Positions 1 to 5,632 of a DNA stretch of 5,871 nucleotides are shown here, piece by piece (within the stretch, counting starts at the first letter, position 1; every line of letters starts with the position of its first letter). The stretch spans positions 1 through 5,871 of the forward strand of contig JAENWI010000102.1 of NCBI GenBank assembly GCA_016650115.1, in the 5' to 3' direction. A program made the translations under genes and the position numbers. Below the pieces are notes generated by a model, which saw only the letters and a program-made list of their open reading frames with translations, made no database searches and had not been told where the DNA came from. This DNA is from Peptostreptococcaceae bacterium (GTDB taxonomy: Bacteria; Bacillota; Clostridia; Peptostreptococcales; Anaerovoracaceae).

Positions 1-28
1 ATACCATAATTTGTCTGCTTTGTCATAA

Positions 29-221
29 TATGAAGCATTACTTATAAAACACTATGAAGAAATAATCAACGCAATGCCTGAAGCATTTGTAATTATCAGA
101 AAAAAAGATGGAGGCATAATCAAAGTAAATCAAAAGTTTCTTAGTATATCGGGGTTTGACAGGGAAGAAACAATTGGCAAAACCATAGCTGATTTAAATT
201 TTATTAAAGAAGAGCGTCTGA
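29..221 (+). pseudogene. Hybrid sensor kinase remnant, segment 1: front half of a PAS domain
   Basis: This frame is open from just after a stop at 26-28 and reads as the start of a PAS sensory domain. An amphipathic lead-in (HYEEIINAMPEAF) is followed by VIIRKKDGG, IIKVNQKF and GFDREETIGKTIADLN, the usual order in PAS modules of sensor kinases. The domain breaks off at about position 212 (FIKEE). The middle strands of the PAS fold are absent, and the matching PAC end continues in another frame from about 222. An ATG at 74 has no convincing ribosome-binding site, and PAS-like sequence already starts upstream of it, so I do not treat 74 as a genuine start. The natural reading is the 5' remnant of a larger kinase, cut upstream and downstream. 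After about 215 this frame yields only unrelated residues up to its stop at 302-304. Confidence 0.7.
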
Positions 222-554
222 AGCATGGCACTGCGCATGATTGGTGTCAACATGGACATCACGGGGCAGAAACTAAGCGAAGCCAAAATCTCAGAGCTCA
301 ATGATGAACTCAAACAGAGAGCTGTCCTACTGGAAGTCGTACACAATAAGTTAATAAAATCAACAAATTATCTAGAAAATCTTATTAATTATGCAAATGC
401 ACCTATTATTGTATGGGATATTGAACAAAACATTACAAAGTTTAACAGCGCATTTGGGGAATTGATAGGAAGAGAAGAAAATGAAGTTTTAGGAAAGTCA
501 ATTGAAATACTTTTCCCTCCAAAGAAATTAACCAATACAATGCAACTGATTTAA
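222..554 (+). pseudogene. Hybrid sensor kinase remnant, segment 2: PAC end, coiled linker and second PAS, ending at a nonsense codon
   Basis: Frame 3 opens after a stop at 219-221. It starts at the end of a PAC motif (MIGVNMDITGQK, like the usual G-x-x-x-DIT-x-x-K). A heptad-like linker (SEAKISELNDELKQRAVLLE) follows, then a second PAS domain with NLINYANAPIIVWD, ITKFNSAFGELIGR and EVLGKSIEILFPP. The frame hits TAA at 552-554, yet the same frame resumes with the rest of that PAS domain from 555. The stop is therefore a nonsense mutation or sequencing error inside a once-continuous gene, not a natural end. The ATG at 225 lies inside the PAC motif and has no ribosome-binding site. GC content over 211-340 is about 49%, against about 27% for the next 130 bases, so this piece may have a different recent history. 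Confidence 0.72.
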
Positions 555-1268
555 ACAACAAAGACTGGAAACCGCCTGAAAAACATAGAAATCGAGCTAA
601 TTTGGCTAGGTGGAAAAGTTTTAGATGTAATATGGAATACTGCAACCATATATAATCCAGAAGGTACATACCCAATCTCTGTAATTGCGCAGGGGCAGGA
701 CGTTACAAAAATTAAAAATAAAGAAAAGGAATTAAAAAGAAAACAAACTGAACTGGAAGAACCTAAAATTGTTGCAGATGGAGCCAACGCTGCAAAAAGT
801 GAATTTTTAGCTAATATGACTCATGAAATTCGTACTCCTCTAAATGCAATTGTGGGATTTTCAGAATTAGTTTTAAAAACTGATTTAGATGATAAACAAA
901 GTAACTATTTAAGCAAAATTATTTCATCCTCAAAGATATTACTTAGTATAATAAGCGATATTTTAGATTTTTCAAAAATTGAAGCGGGAAAGATGGAACT
1001 TGAATCCATTCCTTTCAACCTTAGAAACCTTATAGAAAATGTTCTGAGTCGGGTTGAACCTTTATTTAATAAAAAAGGATTGTACTTGAACGCATACTTT
1101 GAACAAGGTGTACCTTTAAATGTGATTGATGACTCACTAAAATTAGGACAGGTACTGGGAAACCTAATAAGCAATGCTATTAAATTTACAAAGAAAGGTG
1201 GAATCAAACTCAACATAAAATTGACACAAGAAAGTGGAGACACCGTGTCGCTTCAATTTTCGCTATGA
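555..1268 (+). pseudogene. Hybrid sensor kinase remnant, segment 3: PAS end, HisKA and truncated ATPase domain
   Basis: Read in frame 3 directly after the stop at 552-554, this segment completes the second PAS (VLDVIWNTATIYNPEG, then VIAQGQDVTKIK). A charged coiled linker follows, then a HisKA dimerisation domain with the H-box NMTHEIRTPLNAIVGFSEL; the phospho-accepting histidine is codon 822-824. The second HisKA helix is present (SDILDFSKIEAGKMELE). The ATPase domain keeps its N-box (LGQVLGNLISNAIKFT, about 1144-1194) and one following strand, then ends at VSLQFS. The G1 (D-x-G-x-G), F and G2 boxes needed to bind ATP are missing, and the next segment is receiver sequence in another frame. 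Even without the upstream stop, this fragment could not autophosphorylate. A partial product starting at ATG 816 would begin inside the H-box, which argues against a real short gene. Confidence 0.82.
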
Positions 1269-1700
1269 CGGCAAATGCCATGCAAGGAGAAAGAGAAAAG
1301 TGCATACAAGCAGGTATGAACGACTATTTAACCAAGCCAATCGACCAAGAAAAGCTGTTTAATCTAATTTCTCATTGGGTTAAAAGTGAAGATTCTGAGT
1401 TTTTAGGCTTTAATATGCAAGAGGGTCTTGAACTTGCTGGAGTGGATCAAAAATTCTATTATGAGATGCTTACAAAATTTTATAAATATCACAAAAATGC
1501 GGTGAAAGAAATAAGGCAAGCCCTAAAACAGAACGACACTAAATCAGCCGAAATACTGACACATACAATAAAGGGTTCATCTGGAAATTTAGGAATGAAT
1601 GAAGTATTTGAAGCAGCGACTATCTTGAATGATGAAATTCGAAGTGAAAAACTTGATAATGTTGAAATATTATTAGAAAAATTCGGAGACTGTAGATTTA
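1256..1700 (+). pseudogene. Hybrid sensor kinase remnant, segment 4: receiver C-terminal half plus Hpt domain
   Basis: In frame 2 the sequence enters a response-regulator receiver domain in its fourth strand (IFAMTANAM). It runs through CIQAGMNDYLTKPID; the conserved receiver lysine is codon 1334-1336. After a linker comes a histidine phosphotransfer (Hpt) domain, with NMQEGLELAGVDQKFYYEML followed by the phosphohistidine helix LTHTIKGSSGNLG. The histidine is codon 1562-1564. The first half of the receiver, with its acidic pocket and phospho-aspartate, is absent. The reading frame continues to a stop at 1763-1765, but after LLEKFGD (about 1695) the residues no longer look like an Hpt tail. 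The ATG at 1265 overlaps the TGA ending the previous frame (ATGA), so an isolated receiver-tail/Hpt peptide of 166 aa is formally possible. I see no Shine-Dalgarno for it. Confidence 0.8.
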
Positions 1701-1722
1701 CCTGGATTGGAGAAAATACTAG

Positions 1723-1806
1723 GCAGACCAGGAGAATACTATATATGCAGAAAAGGTTACAATAATAAAAGATTGCCTAGATCTGTATGACTTCGAAGGG
1801 GCACAA
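1723..1806 (+). pseudogene. Probable C-terminal helix of the hybrid kinase (short frame-1 remnant)
   Basis: After a frame-1 stop at 1720-1722, the same frame reads IYAEKVTIIKDCLDLYDFEGAQSEF. The pattern of charged and leucine-rich residues followed by YDFEGA resembles the final helical stretch of many hybrid kinases, where a D/E-Y/F-D-F-E-x-A motif closes the protein. This is family resemblance judged by eye over about 25 residues. It would put another deletion or frameshift between the Hpt domain and the true C-terminus. It runs directly into the HD-GYP tail in frame 3. Confidence 0.4.
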
Positions 1807-1943
1807 AGCGAGTTTATAAAGAGGCTTACTCTCATGAAAAAACAATTGAAATTATTATGGAAGATGAGAAAGAACATTTTGATCCACTTATTGTTAAAGC
1901 ATTTTACATGTTCCTGGTGCACAACCGACACACACAGAAATAG
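1800..1943 (+). pseudogene. HD-GYP cyclic-di-GMP phosphodiesterase, C-terminal remnant
   Basis: Frame 3 reads TKRVYKEAYSHEKTIEII, then KEHFDPLIVKAF, and stops at TAG 1941-1943. In HD-GYP proteins the last part of the domain reads very similarly (S-K-R-x-Y-K-E-A, then H-E-x-A-x-x-I-I, then H-F-D-P-x-x-V-x-A-F). About 48 codons survive. The HD metal ligands and the GYP loop lie upstream in the family and are not in this window, so there is no phosphodiesterase activity. HD-GYP response regulators often sit just downstream of hybrid sensor kinases. The order here, kinase tail then HD-GYP tail, suggests that two neighbouring genes collapsed together by deletion. After VKAF the usual L-E-I-E-D-E-F-type ending is not recognisable, so a further small frameshift there is possible. 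Confidence 0.68.
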
Positions 1944-1954
1944 TTTGCTTACTT

Positions 1955-2012
1955 GAAAAAAGAAAATAATGAAATGAGGCTCCTGGAAAGCGGATACTGC
2001 TCCCAGAAGCCT
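1955..2012 (-). terminator. Terminator of the pflB-pflA transcript, possibly bidirectional
   Basis: An interrupted hairpin lies at 1977-2012. AGGCT (1977-1981) pairs with AGCCT (2008-2012), CTGG with CCAG, and AGC with GCT, around a 7-base loop. On the - strand the stem is followed within a few bases by a T-rich run (ATTATTTTCTTTTTT), about 75 bases after the pflA stop. On the + strand it is followed by TTTAACATATTTTT, so it could also end transcripts from the decayed kinase region. The T-run on the - strand does not start immediately at the stem, which lowers confidence somewhat. Confidence 0.6.
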
Positions 2013-2087
2013 TTAACATATTTTTCATATAGGGATCAAATTTACTTACAGTTAATAAAATATTGAGGAGATATGTTTGACCGCCAG

Positions 2088-2813
2088 TTAATCATTGAAA
2101 TGAGTCAGTAGCGGAATCATTTGTGATTTTGCCAACTTTTCAATTAGCGTATTAGGACATTCGTCATTTTGTTCTAATGGGAAAGGGAACCCCAATTCTT
2201 TATATTTAGGGATACAAGTCTTCTTAAAAGGTAAAAACTCAAATTTTTCCAGATTTTTATAACCTTTTGCAATTTTAACGATTGCGTTTATTGATGAAGC
2301 TGTGTCAGTAATTCCAGGTATAATTAAATGTCTAATCCATAAAGGAATTTTTTCTTTTTCAGTTAGTTCAATAAAATTCAAAACTCGCCCTATATCTGCT
2401 TTGCAATTTTTTGAATACTCTTCCTGGCTTGAAAATTTCAAGTCACATATAACTAAATTTGTATATTTCAAAACTTCTTTAGCGCCATTTAAATCTCCAA
2501 TTCCAGAAGTGTCAAGAGCAGTATGTATGCCTGACTTTTGAAGCTTTGAAAAAAGTTCTGCAATAAATTCCCATTGTAATAATGGTTCACCACCCGATAT
2601 CGTAACGCCGCCATTATTGCAGATATAATTTTGATATCGCATAATCCTTGCATAAATATCGTCTAAATCATATTTGTCACCATCTAAAGACCAGGTTTCA
2701 GGATTGTGACAATTTATACACCTTAACGGGCACCCTTGCATAAAGATGACATATCTAAGCCCTGGCCCATCCAAAGTTCCCAGGCTTTGAAAAGAATTTA
2801 TTACACCTTTCAT
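2088..2813 (-). CDS. pflA: Pyruvate formate-lyase activating enzyme (radical SAM)
   Basis: This 241-aa cytoplasmic radical SAM enzyme uses a [4Fe-4S] cluster to split S-adenosylmethionine. It then abstracts a hydrogen from the glycyl-radical site of pyruvate formate-lyase, turning that enzyme on under anaerobic conditions. The cluster motif C-x3-C-x2-C is at residues 28, 32 and 35 (GCPLRCINCHNPETW). The SAM-binding SGGEP motif is at 73-77, preceded by NNGGVTI. The opening MKGVINSFQSLGTLDGPGLR matches the family start, and the length is close to that of the E. coli enzyme (246 aa). The start overlaps the pflB stop by one base (TAATG). No clear Shine-Dalgarno lies upstream, so translation is probably coupled to pflB. 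Only two of the usual cysteine clusters' residues would be needed beyond the triad, and none of the triad is missing; there is no ferredoxin-like insert, which favours true PflA over activases of other glycyl-radical enzymes. Confidence 0.97.
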   Translation of the reverse strand: MKGVINSFQSLGTLDGPGLRYVIFMQGCPLRCINCHNPETWSLDGDKYDLDDIYARIMRYQNYICNNGGVTISGGEPLLQWEFIAELFSKLQKSGIHTALDTSGIGDLNGAKEVLKYTNLVICDLKFSSQEEYSKNCKADIGRVLNFIELTEKEKIPLWIRHLIIPGITDTASSINAIVKIAKGYKNLEKFEFLPFKKTCIPKYKELGFPFPLEQNDECPNTLIEKLAKSQMIPLLTHFND

Positions 2814-5044
2814 TATATTGACTCATGGAAGGTGCGGGACATAATTTCAGCTTGTTGGGTTTTGGATAATTTATGAAAATTGACAGCATATCCAGAAACC
2901 CGTATTGTAAGGTTAGGGTATTTTTCTGGATGAGCGATAGCTTCTATTAAGGTTTCTTTGTTTAAAACGTTTATATTTATATGGTGAGCTTTGCTATTGA
3001 AATAACCATTTAAAATTGTAACAAGGTTTTTGTATCGTTCTTCAAGAGTATGCCCCAAAGCGTCAGGCACAATAGTAAAGGTATTTGAGATGCCATCCTT
3101 ACAAATGTCATATGTGAGTTTTGCAACCGAGTTTAAAGAAGCCAATGCACCATTTTTTTCTCGATTATGCATTGGATTAGCACCCGGTGCAAAAGGAGCT
3201 CCTGCTTTTCTACCGTCGGGAGTTGCACCAGTTTTTTTGCCATATACAACGTTTGAAGTAATAGTAAGAATAGATAATGTATGTTCTGCATCCCGATAAG
3301 TTCTATGTTTTTTGAGTTCATTTATAAATAAGGTTACTTGTTCTTTTGCAATACTGTCGACATTGTCATCATCGTTCCCAAAGGCAGGGTATTCTCCAAT
3401 AGTTTCAAAATCGTAAATTAAGCCATTTCCATCGCGAAGTACTTTAACTTTTGCATATTTTATAGCAGAAAGAGAATCAGACAATACAGACATTCCTGCC
3501 ACACCGAAGGCCATAAATCTATGTACAACTGTATCATGCAGCGCCATTTGAGTTTTTTCGTAGGCGTATTTATCGTGCATATAGTGAATAATATTCATGG
3601 CATTAACGTATGTTTTTGCCAGCCATTCTCTATAGAATAACATACATTCTAAAACCTTTTCATATTCAAGATATTCTCCAGCGTATGGAGCTTTTTTAGG
3701 AGCCACTTGAGTGCCACTCATTTCATCACGACCACCATTAAGACTTAATAATAATAGCTTTGCCAGATTTGCTCTTGCTCCAAAAAATTGCATATCTTTA
3801 CCTACACGCATTGCAGATACACAGCAGGCTATAGCATAATCATCACCAAATTCTGGCCTCATAATATCATCATTTTCATATTGAAGGGCTGCCGTATCGT
3901 AAGACACCTTTGCGACATATCTTTTGAATTTTTCTGGAAGTGAATCAGCCCATAGTATTGTCAAATTCGGTTCTGCTGATGTACCCAGTGTATACAACGT
4001 ATGGAGCATTCTAAAAGAACTTTTTGTAATTAAGGTATTTCCATTTTCACTCATTCCACCGATAGCTTCTGTAATCCAAAGCGGATCACCAGCAAAAAGT
4101 TCGTTATATTCCTGGGTTCTAAGATGCCTGGCCATTCTTAATTTAATAACAAAATCATCAAAAAGCTCTTGGGCACTTTTTTCGTTCAAAATACCTTTTT
4201 TTATATCCCTCTCAATATAAATATCCAGGAAAGTGCTTACACGACCAAGACTCATAGCCGCGCCGTTCTGTTCTTTAATAGCTCCTAAGTATGCAAAGTA
4301 AAGCCATTGTATTGCTTCTTTTGCATTTTGAGCAGGATTTGATATATCATACCCATATATTTTAGCCATTTTTTTTAATTTACCTAAGAAGGCAATTTGC
4401 TGGTACAGTTCCTCCAGCTGCCTAATGTTTTCGACGTTCATTTCTTGATTGCCTAGCATGGTTTTGTCATTAGTTTTATTTTTAATTAATACATCTATAC
4501 CATAGAGTGCAACTCTTCTATAATCGCCGATAATTCTTCCTCTGCCATAAGCATCAGGAAGGCCAGTTATTATTCCACAATTACGTGCAGCTTTGATTTC
4601 ATCACTATATACTCTAAATACACCATCATTATGTGTAGTTCTGTATTGGAATTCATTCTTGACTTTATCAGAAAGCTTATAACCATAAGCTTCACAGGCC
4701 TTTTGCGTCATATTTAGGCCACCAAAAGGATTCACCCCTCGTTTTAATGGTTTATCAGTTTGTATACCAACGATGATTTCAAGATTCTTATCAAGATATC
4801 CAGAAGTATAATTGGTTAATGAACTCACAGTGTCGGTATCAATATCAAGAACACCTCCAGATTTTTGCTCTTGATCTAAAAGTTCATCAAGCTTTCCTAC
4901 TAATTTTTTTGTACGCTCCGTAGCATCTTCTAGGAATTCTTCGTTGCCTGAATAAGGAGTGTGATTTGTTTGAATGAAGTCTCTAACATTAATTTCTTTT
5001 TTCCAATTAACCCCATTAAAATTTTCCCATGCATCATAATTCAT
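2813..5044 (-). CDS. pflB: Formate C-acetyltransferase (pyruvate formate-lyase)
   Basis: This 743-aa glycyl-radical enzyme of mixed-acid fermentation converts pyruvate and CoA to acetyl-CoA and formate in the cytoplasm. The adjacent catalytic cysteines are C407 and C408 (AIACCVSAMRVG), matching C418/C419 of E. coli PflB. The radical glycine is G718 in the C-terminal RVSGYAV motif. Other family features are the N-terminal NVRDFIQTNHTPY, YGRGRIIGDYRRVALYG around 166-182, and ATPDGRKAGAPFAPGANP around 607-624. The close agreement at both active sites and the pairing with a PflA-type activase favour PFL over glycerol or diol dehydratase relatives. The start is fixed by an AAAGGAG ribosome-binding site seven bases upstream and by the typical N-terminus. 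It is the first gene of a two-gene operon behind a consensus promoter and an apparent ZTP riboswitch. The formate it makes can be ligated to tetrahydrofolate, which gives that control a metabolic rationale. Confidence 0.98.
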   Translation of the reverse strand: MNYDAWENFNGVNWKKEINVRDFIQTNHTPYSGNEEFLEDATERTKKLVGKLDELLDQEQKSGGVLDIDTDTVSSLTNYTSGYLDKNLEIIVGIQTDKPLKRGVNPFGGLNMTQKACEAYGYKLSDKVKNEFQYRTTHNDGVFRVYSDEIKAARNCGIITGLPDAYGRGRIIGDYRRVALYGIDVLIKNKTNDKTMLGNQEMNVENIRQLEELYQQIAFLGKLKKMAKIYGYDISNPAQNAKEAIQWLYFAYLGAIKEQNGAAMSLGRVSTFLDIYIERDIKKGILNEKSAQELFDDFVIKLRMARHLRTQEYNELFAGDPLWITEAIGGMSENGNTLITKSSFRMLHTLYTLGTSAEPNLTILWADSLPEKFKRYVAKVSYDTAALQYENDDIMRPEFGDDYAIACCVSAMRVGKDMQFFGARANLAKLLLLSLNGGRDEMSGTQVAPKKAPYAGEYLEYEKVLECMLFYREWLAKTYVNAMNIIHYMHDKYAYEKTQMALHDTVVHRFMAFGVAGMSVLSDSLSAIKYAKVKVLRDGNGLIYDFETIGEYPAFGNDDDNVDSIAKEQVTLFINELKKHRTYRDAEHTLSILTITSNVVYGKKTGATPDGRKAGAPFAPGANPMHNREKNGALASLNSVAKLTYDICKDGISNTFTIVPDALGHTLEERYKNLVTILNGYFNSKAHHININVLNKETLIEAIAHPEKYPNLTIRVSGYAVNFHKLSKTQQAEIMSRTFHESI

Positions 5045-5051
5045 ATTATTT

Positions 5052-5058
5052 CTCCTTT
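5052..5058 (-). promoter_or_regulatory. Ribosome-binding site of pflB
   Basis: AAAGGAG on the - strand lies seven bases before the ATG at 5044-5042. It is a strong Shine-Dalgarno and confirms the pflB start. Confidence 0.92.
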
Positions 5059-5125
5059 AGCCCATAATAAAACATTTGTTATTAATTGGCTCTTTTGATA
5101 TTAATAAAATCGCAAATGGATTTCT

Positions 5126-5167
5126 AGAAATAAAAAAAGAGCAATATTTGTATAACAAACATTGCCC
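5126..5167 (-). terminator. Intrinsic terminator of the riboswitch expression platform
   Basis: On the - strand GGGCAATGTTTGT (5167-5155) pairs with ACAAATATTGCTC (5151-5139) around the loop TAT. This gives 13 continuous pairs, two of them G-U. Seven Ts, then A and TTTC, follow immediately. The first four bases of the stem (GGGC, 5167-5164) are also the 3' strand of the aptamer's last helix, so aptamer and terminator compete. That is the known arrangement for ZTP riboswitches: ligand-bound aptamer blocks the terminator and transcription of pflB proceeds. Confidence 0.88.
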
Positions 5168-5236
5168 AGACGGTCGGCTAAACTAAATGCTTCATTCCCC
5201 TGTGGTTGCCCACATTTATCCGTCAGTAATGAAGAT
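5164..5236 (-). ncRNA. ZTP/ZMP riboswitch aptamer (pfl motif)
   Basis: Read on the - strand, the leader contains every expected element. P1 is CTTCATT (5234-5228) with AATGAAG (5196-5190). The conserved ACTGACGGA segment follows. P2 is TGTGG (5214-5210) with CCACA (5205-5201), closed by a GNRA-type loop GCAA. Next come GGGGAA, a short linker, and the conserved 3' block GCCGACCGTCTGGGC (5178-5164). GACGG (5224-5220) pairs with CCGTC (5173-5169) to form the pseudoknot, and GCC pairs with GGC to form the terminal helix. The block closely resembles the Fusobacterium ulcerans pfl RNA as I remember it. ZTP riboswitches sense ZMP and ZTP, purine intermediates that build up when 10-formyl-tetrahydrofolate is scarce. 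Placement in front of pflB is the association that gave the motif its original name. Confidence 0.93.
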
Positions 5237-5255
5237 TTCTATTAATAATGTCTTA

Positions 5256-5284
5256 ATTGTATTAGAAGAAACGACAATTGTCAA
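5256..5284 (-). promoter_or_regulatory. Sigma-A promoter of the riboswitch-pflB-pflA operon
   Basis: The - strand reads TTGACA (5284-5279), a 17-base spacer, then TACAAT (5261-5256). The -35 box is perfect and the -10 box has one mismatch to TATAAT. Transcription would start near A5249, about 14 bases before riboswitch helix P1, giving a 5' leader of about 205 bases. The -35 box overlaps the 10-base palindrome GACAATTGTC (5273-5282), a possible but unproven operator. Confidence 0.88.
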
Positions 5285-5550
5285 CCTGTATAATATAAGA
5301 AGAATGAAATTTTATTGTAAAGCCGCAGCAAATTTACAATGTATCACATATGGTTTGTATGGTGCTAGTATAAAAGTGTAGACACGGAAAGTTTAACAAG
5401 CTAAAATTTAAGATTTTGTAAAGAAAAATTCAGCAGAAGCAATAATCGTTTAAGAAATAGACTAGTACGATTTTATGCAAACAATTTACTGAATCACCGT
5501 ATTATTTAGAAATAGGTAATGTGGTGATTCTATTTTAAAAATGAATGATA
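5285..5550. other. Intergenic stretch without a recognised gene
   Basis: About 265 AT-rich bases separate the pfl promoter from the csbD terminator. I find no convincing coding sequence on either strand and no tRNA or known RNA. It contains a short inverted repeat, ATTGTAAA (5314-5321) with TTTACAAT (5333-5340), and a longer hairpin at 5491-5530. An open frame at 5187-5381 on the + strand is antisense to the riboswitch and promoter and has no family resemblance. Confidence 0.6.
5491..5536 (+). terminator. Hairpin with short T-tract, possible + strand terminator
   Basis: GAATCACCGTATTA (5491-5504) pairs with TAATGTGGTGATTC (5517-5530) over 14 positions, two of them G-U, around a 12-base loop. 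TATTTTAAAA follows on the + strand, a weak T-tract; nothing T-rich follows on the - strand. No + strand gene precedes it in the intergenic region. It could end an unrecognised small transcript or be a leftover of a lost gene. Confidence 0.4.
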
Positions 5551-5551
5551 C

Positions 5552-5597
5552 AAAAAATAATTGAGGGCCGAGGACAAAATGTTTGTCACTCGACCCT
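5552..5597 (-). terminator. Terminator of the csbD-like gene
   Basis: On the - strand AGGGTCGAGTGACAAA (5597-5582) pairs with TTTGTCCTCGGCCCT (5578-5564), with one bulged base and one G-U pair. CAATTATTTTTT follows. It lies about 36 bases after the csbD stop codon. The GC-rich base and T-run make a convincing intrinsic terminator, and it insulates csbD from the pfl promoter downstream. Confidence 0.85.
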
Positions 5598-5632
5598 TGT
5601 TTGTAATATTAAAGATCTTGTCCTAAATTGTT

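Noticed and set aside
74..304. A 76-codon PAS protein starting at ATG 74
   Set aside because: PAS-like sequence continues upstream of the ATG, there is no ribosome-binding site, and the last 30 or so residues are out-of-frame translation of a PAC motif. It is a fragment of the decayed kinase, not a gene.
2063..2111. GAGGAG followed by ATG at 2073 and a 12-codon frame on the + strand, running into the pflA 3' end
   Set aside because: The spacing from GGAG to ATG is only two bases, the peptide is tiny, and the frame overlaps pflA antisense. It may be a leftover start of a lost gene, but nothing supports expression.
2302..4220. Open frames on the + strand inside pflA and pflB (2302-2541, 3030-3299, 3924-4220)
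   Set aside because: All are shadows of strongly conserved - strand genes and show no domain features of their own.
5075..5159. TTTGTTAT (5075-5082) and ATAACAAA (5152-5159) as Rex-like redox operator halves
   Set aside because: A Rex operator needs two TTGTTAA-type halves a few bases apart. These lie about 70 bases apart, and both are better explained as parts of the terminator and its complementary segment.
5187..5381. 64-codon open frame on the + strand between pflB and csbD
   Set aside because: It is antisense to the riboswitch aptamer and the pfl promoter, has no ribosome-binding site, and its residues resemble no family. The open frame is explained by the structured RNA on the other strand.
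5375..5400. TGTAGACACGGAAAG as a possible insertion-sequence end
   Set aside because: It vaguely resembles transposon termini, but I found no matching inverted copy, no transposase fragment and no target-site duplication in the window.
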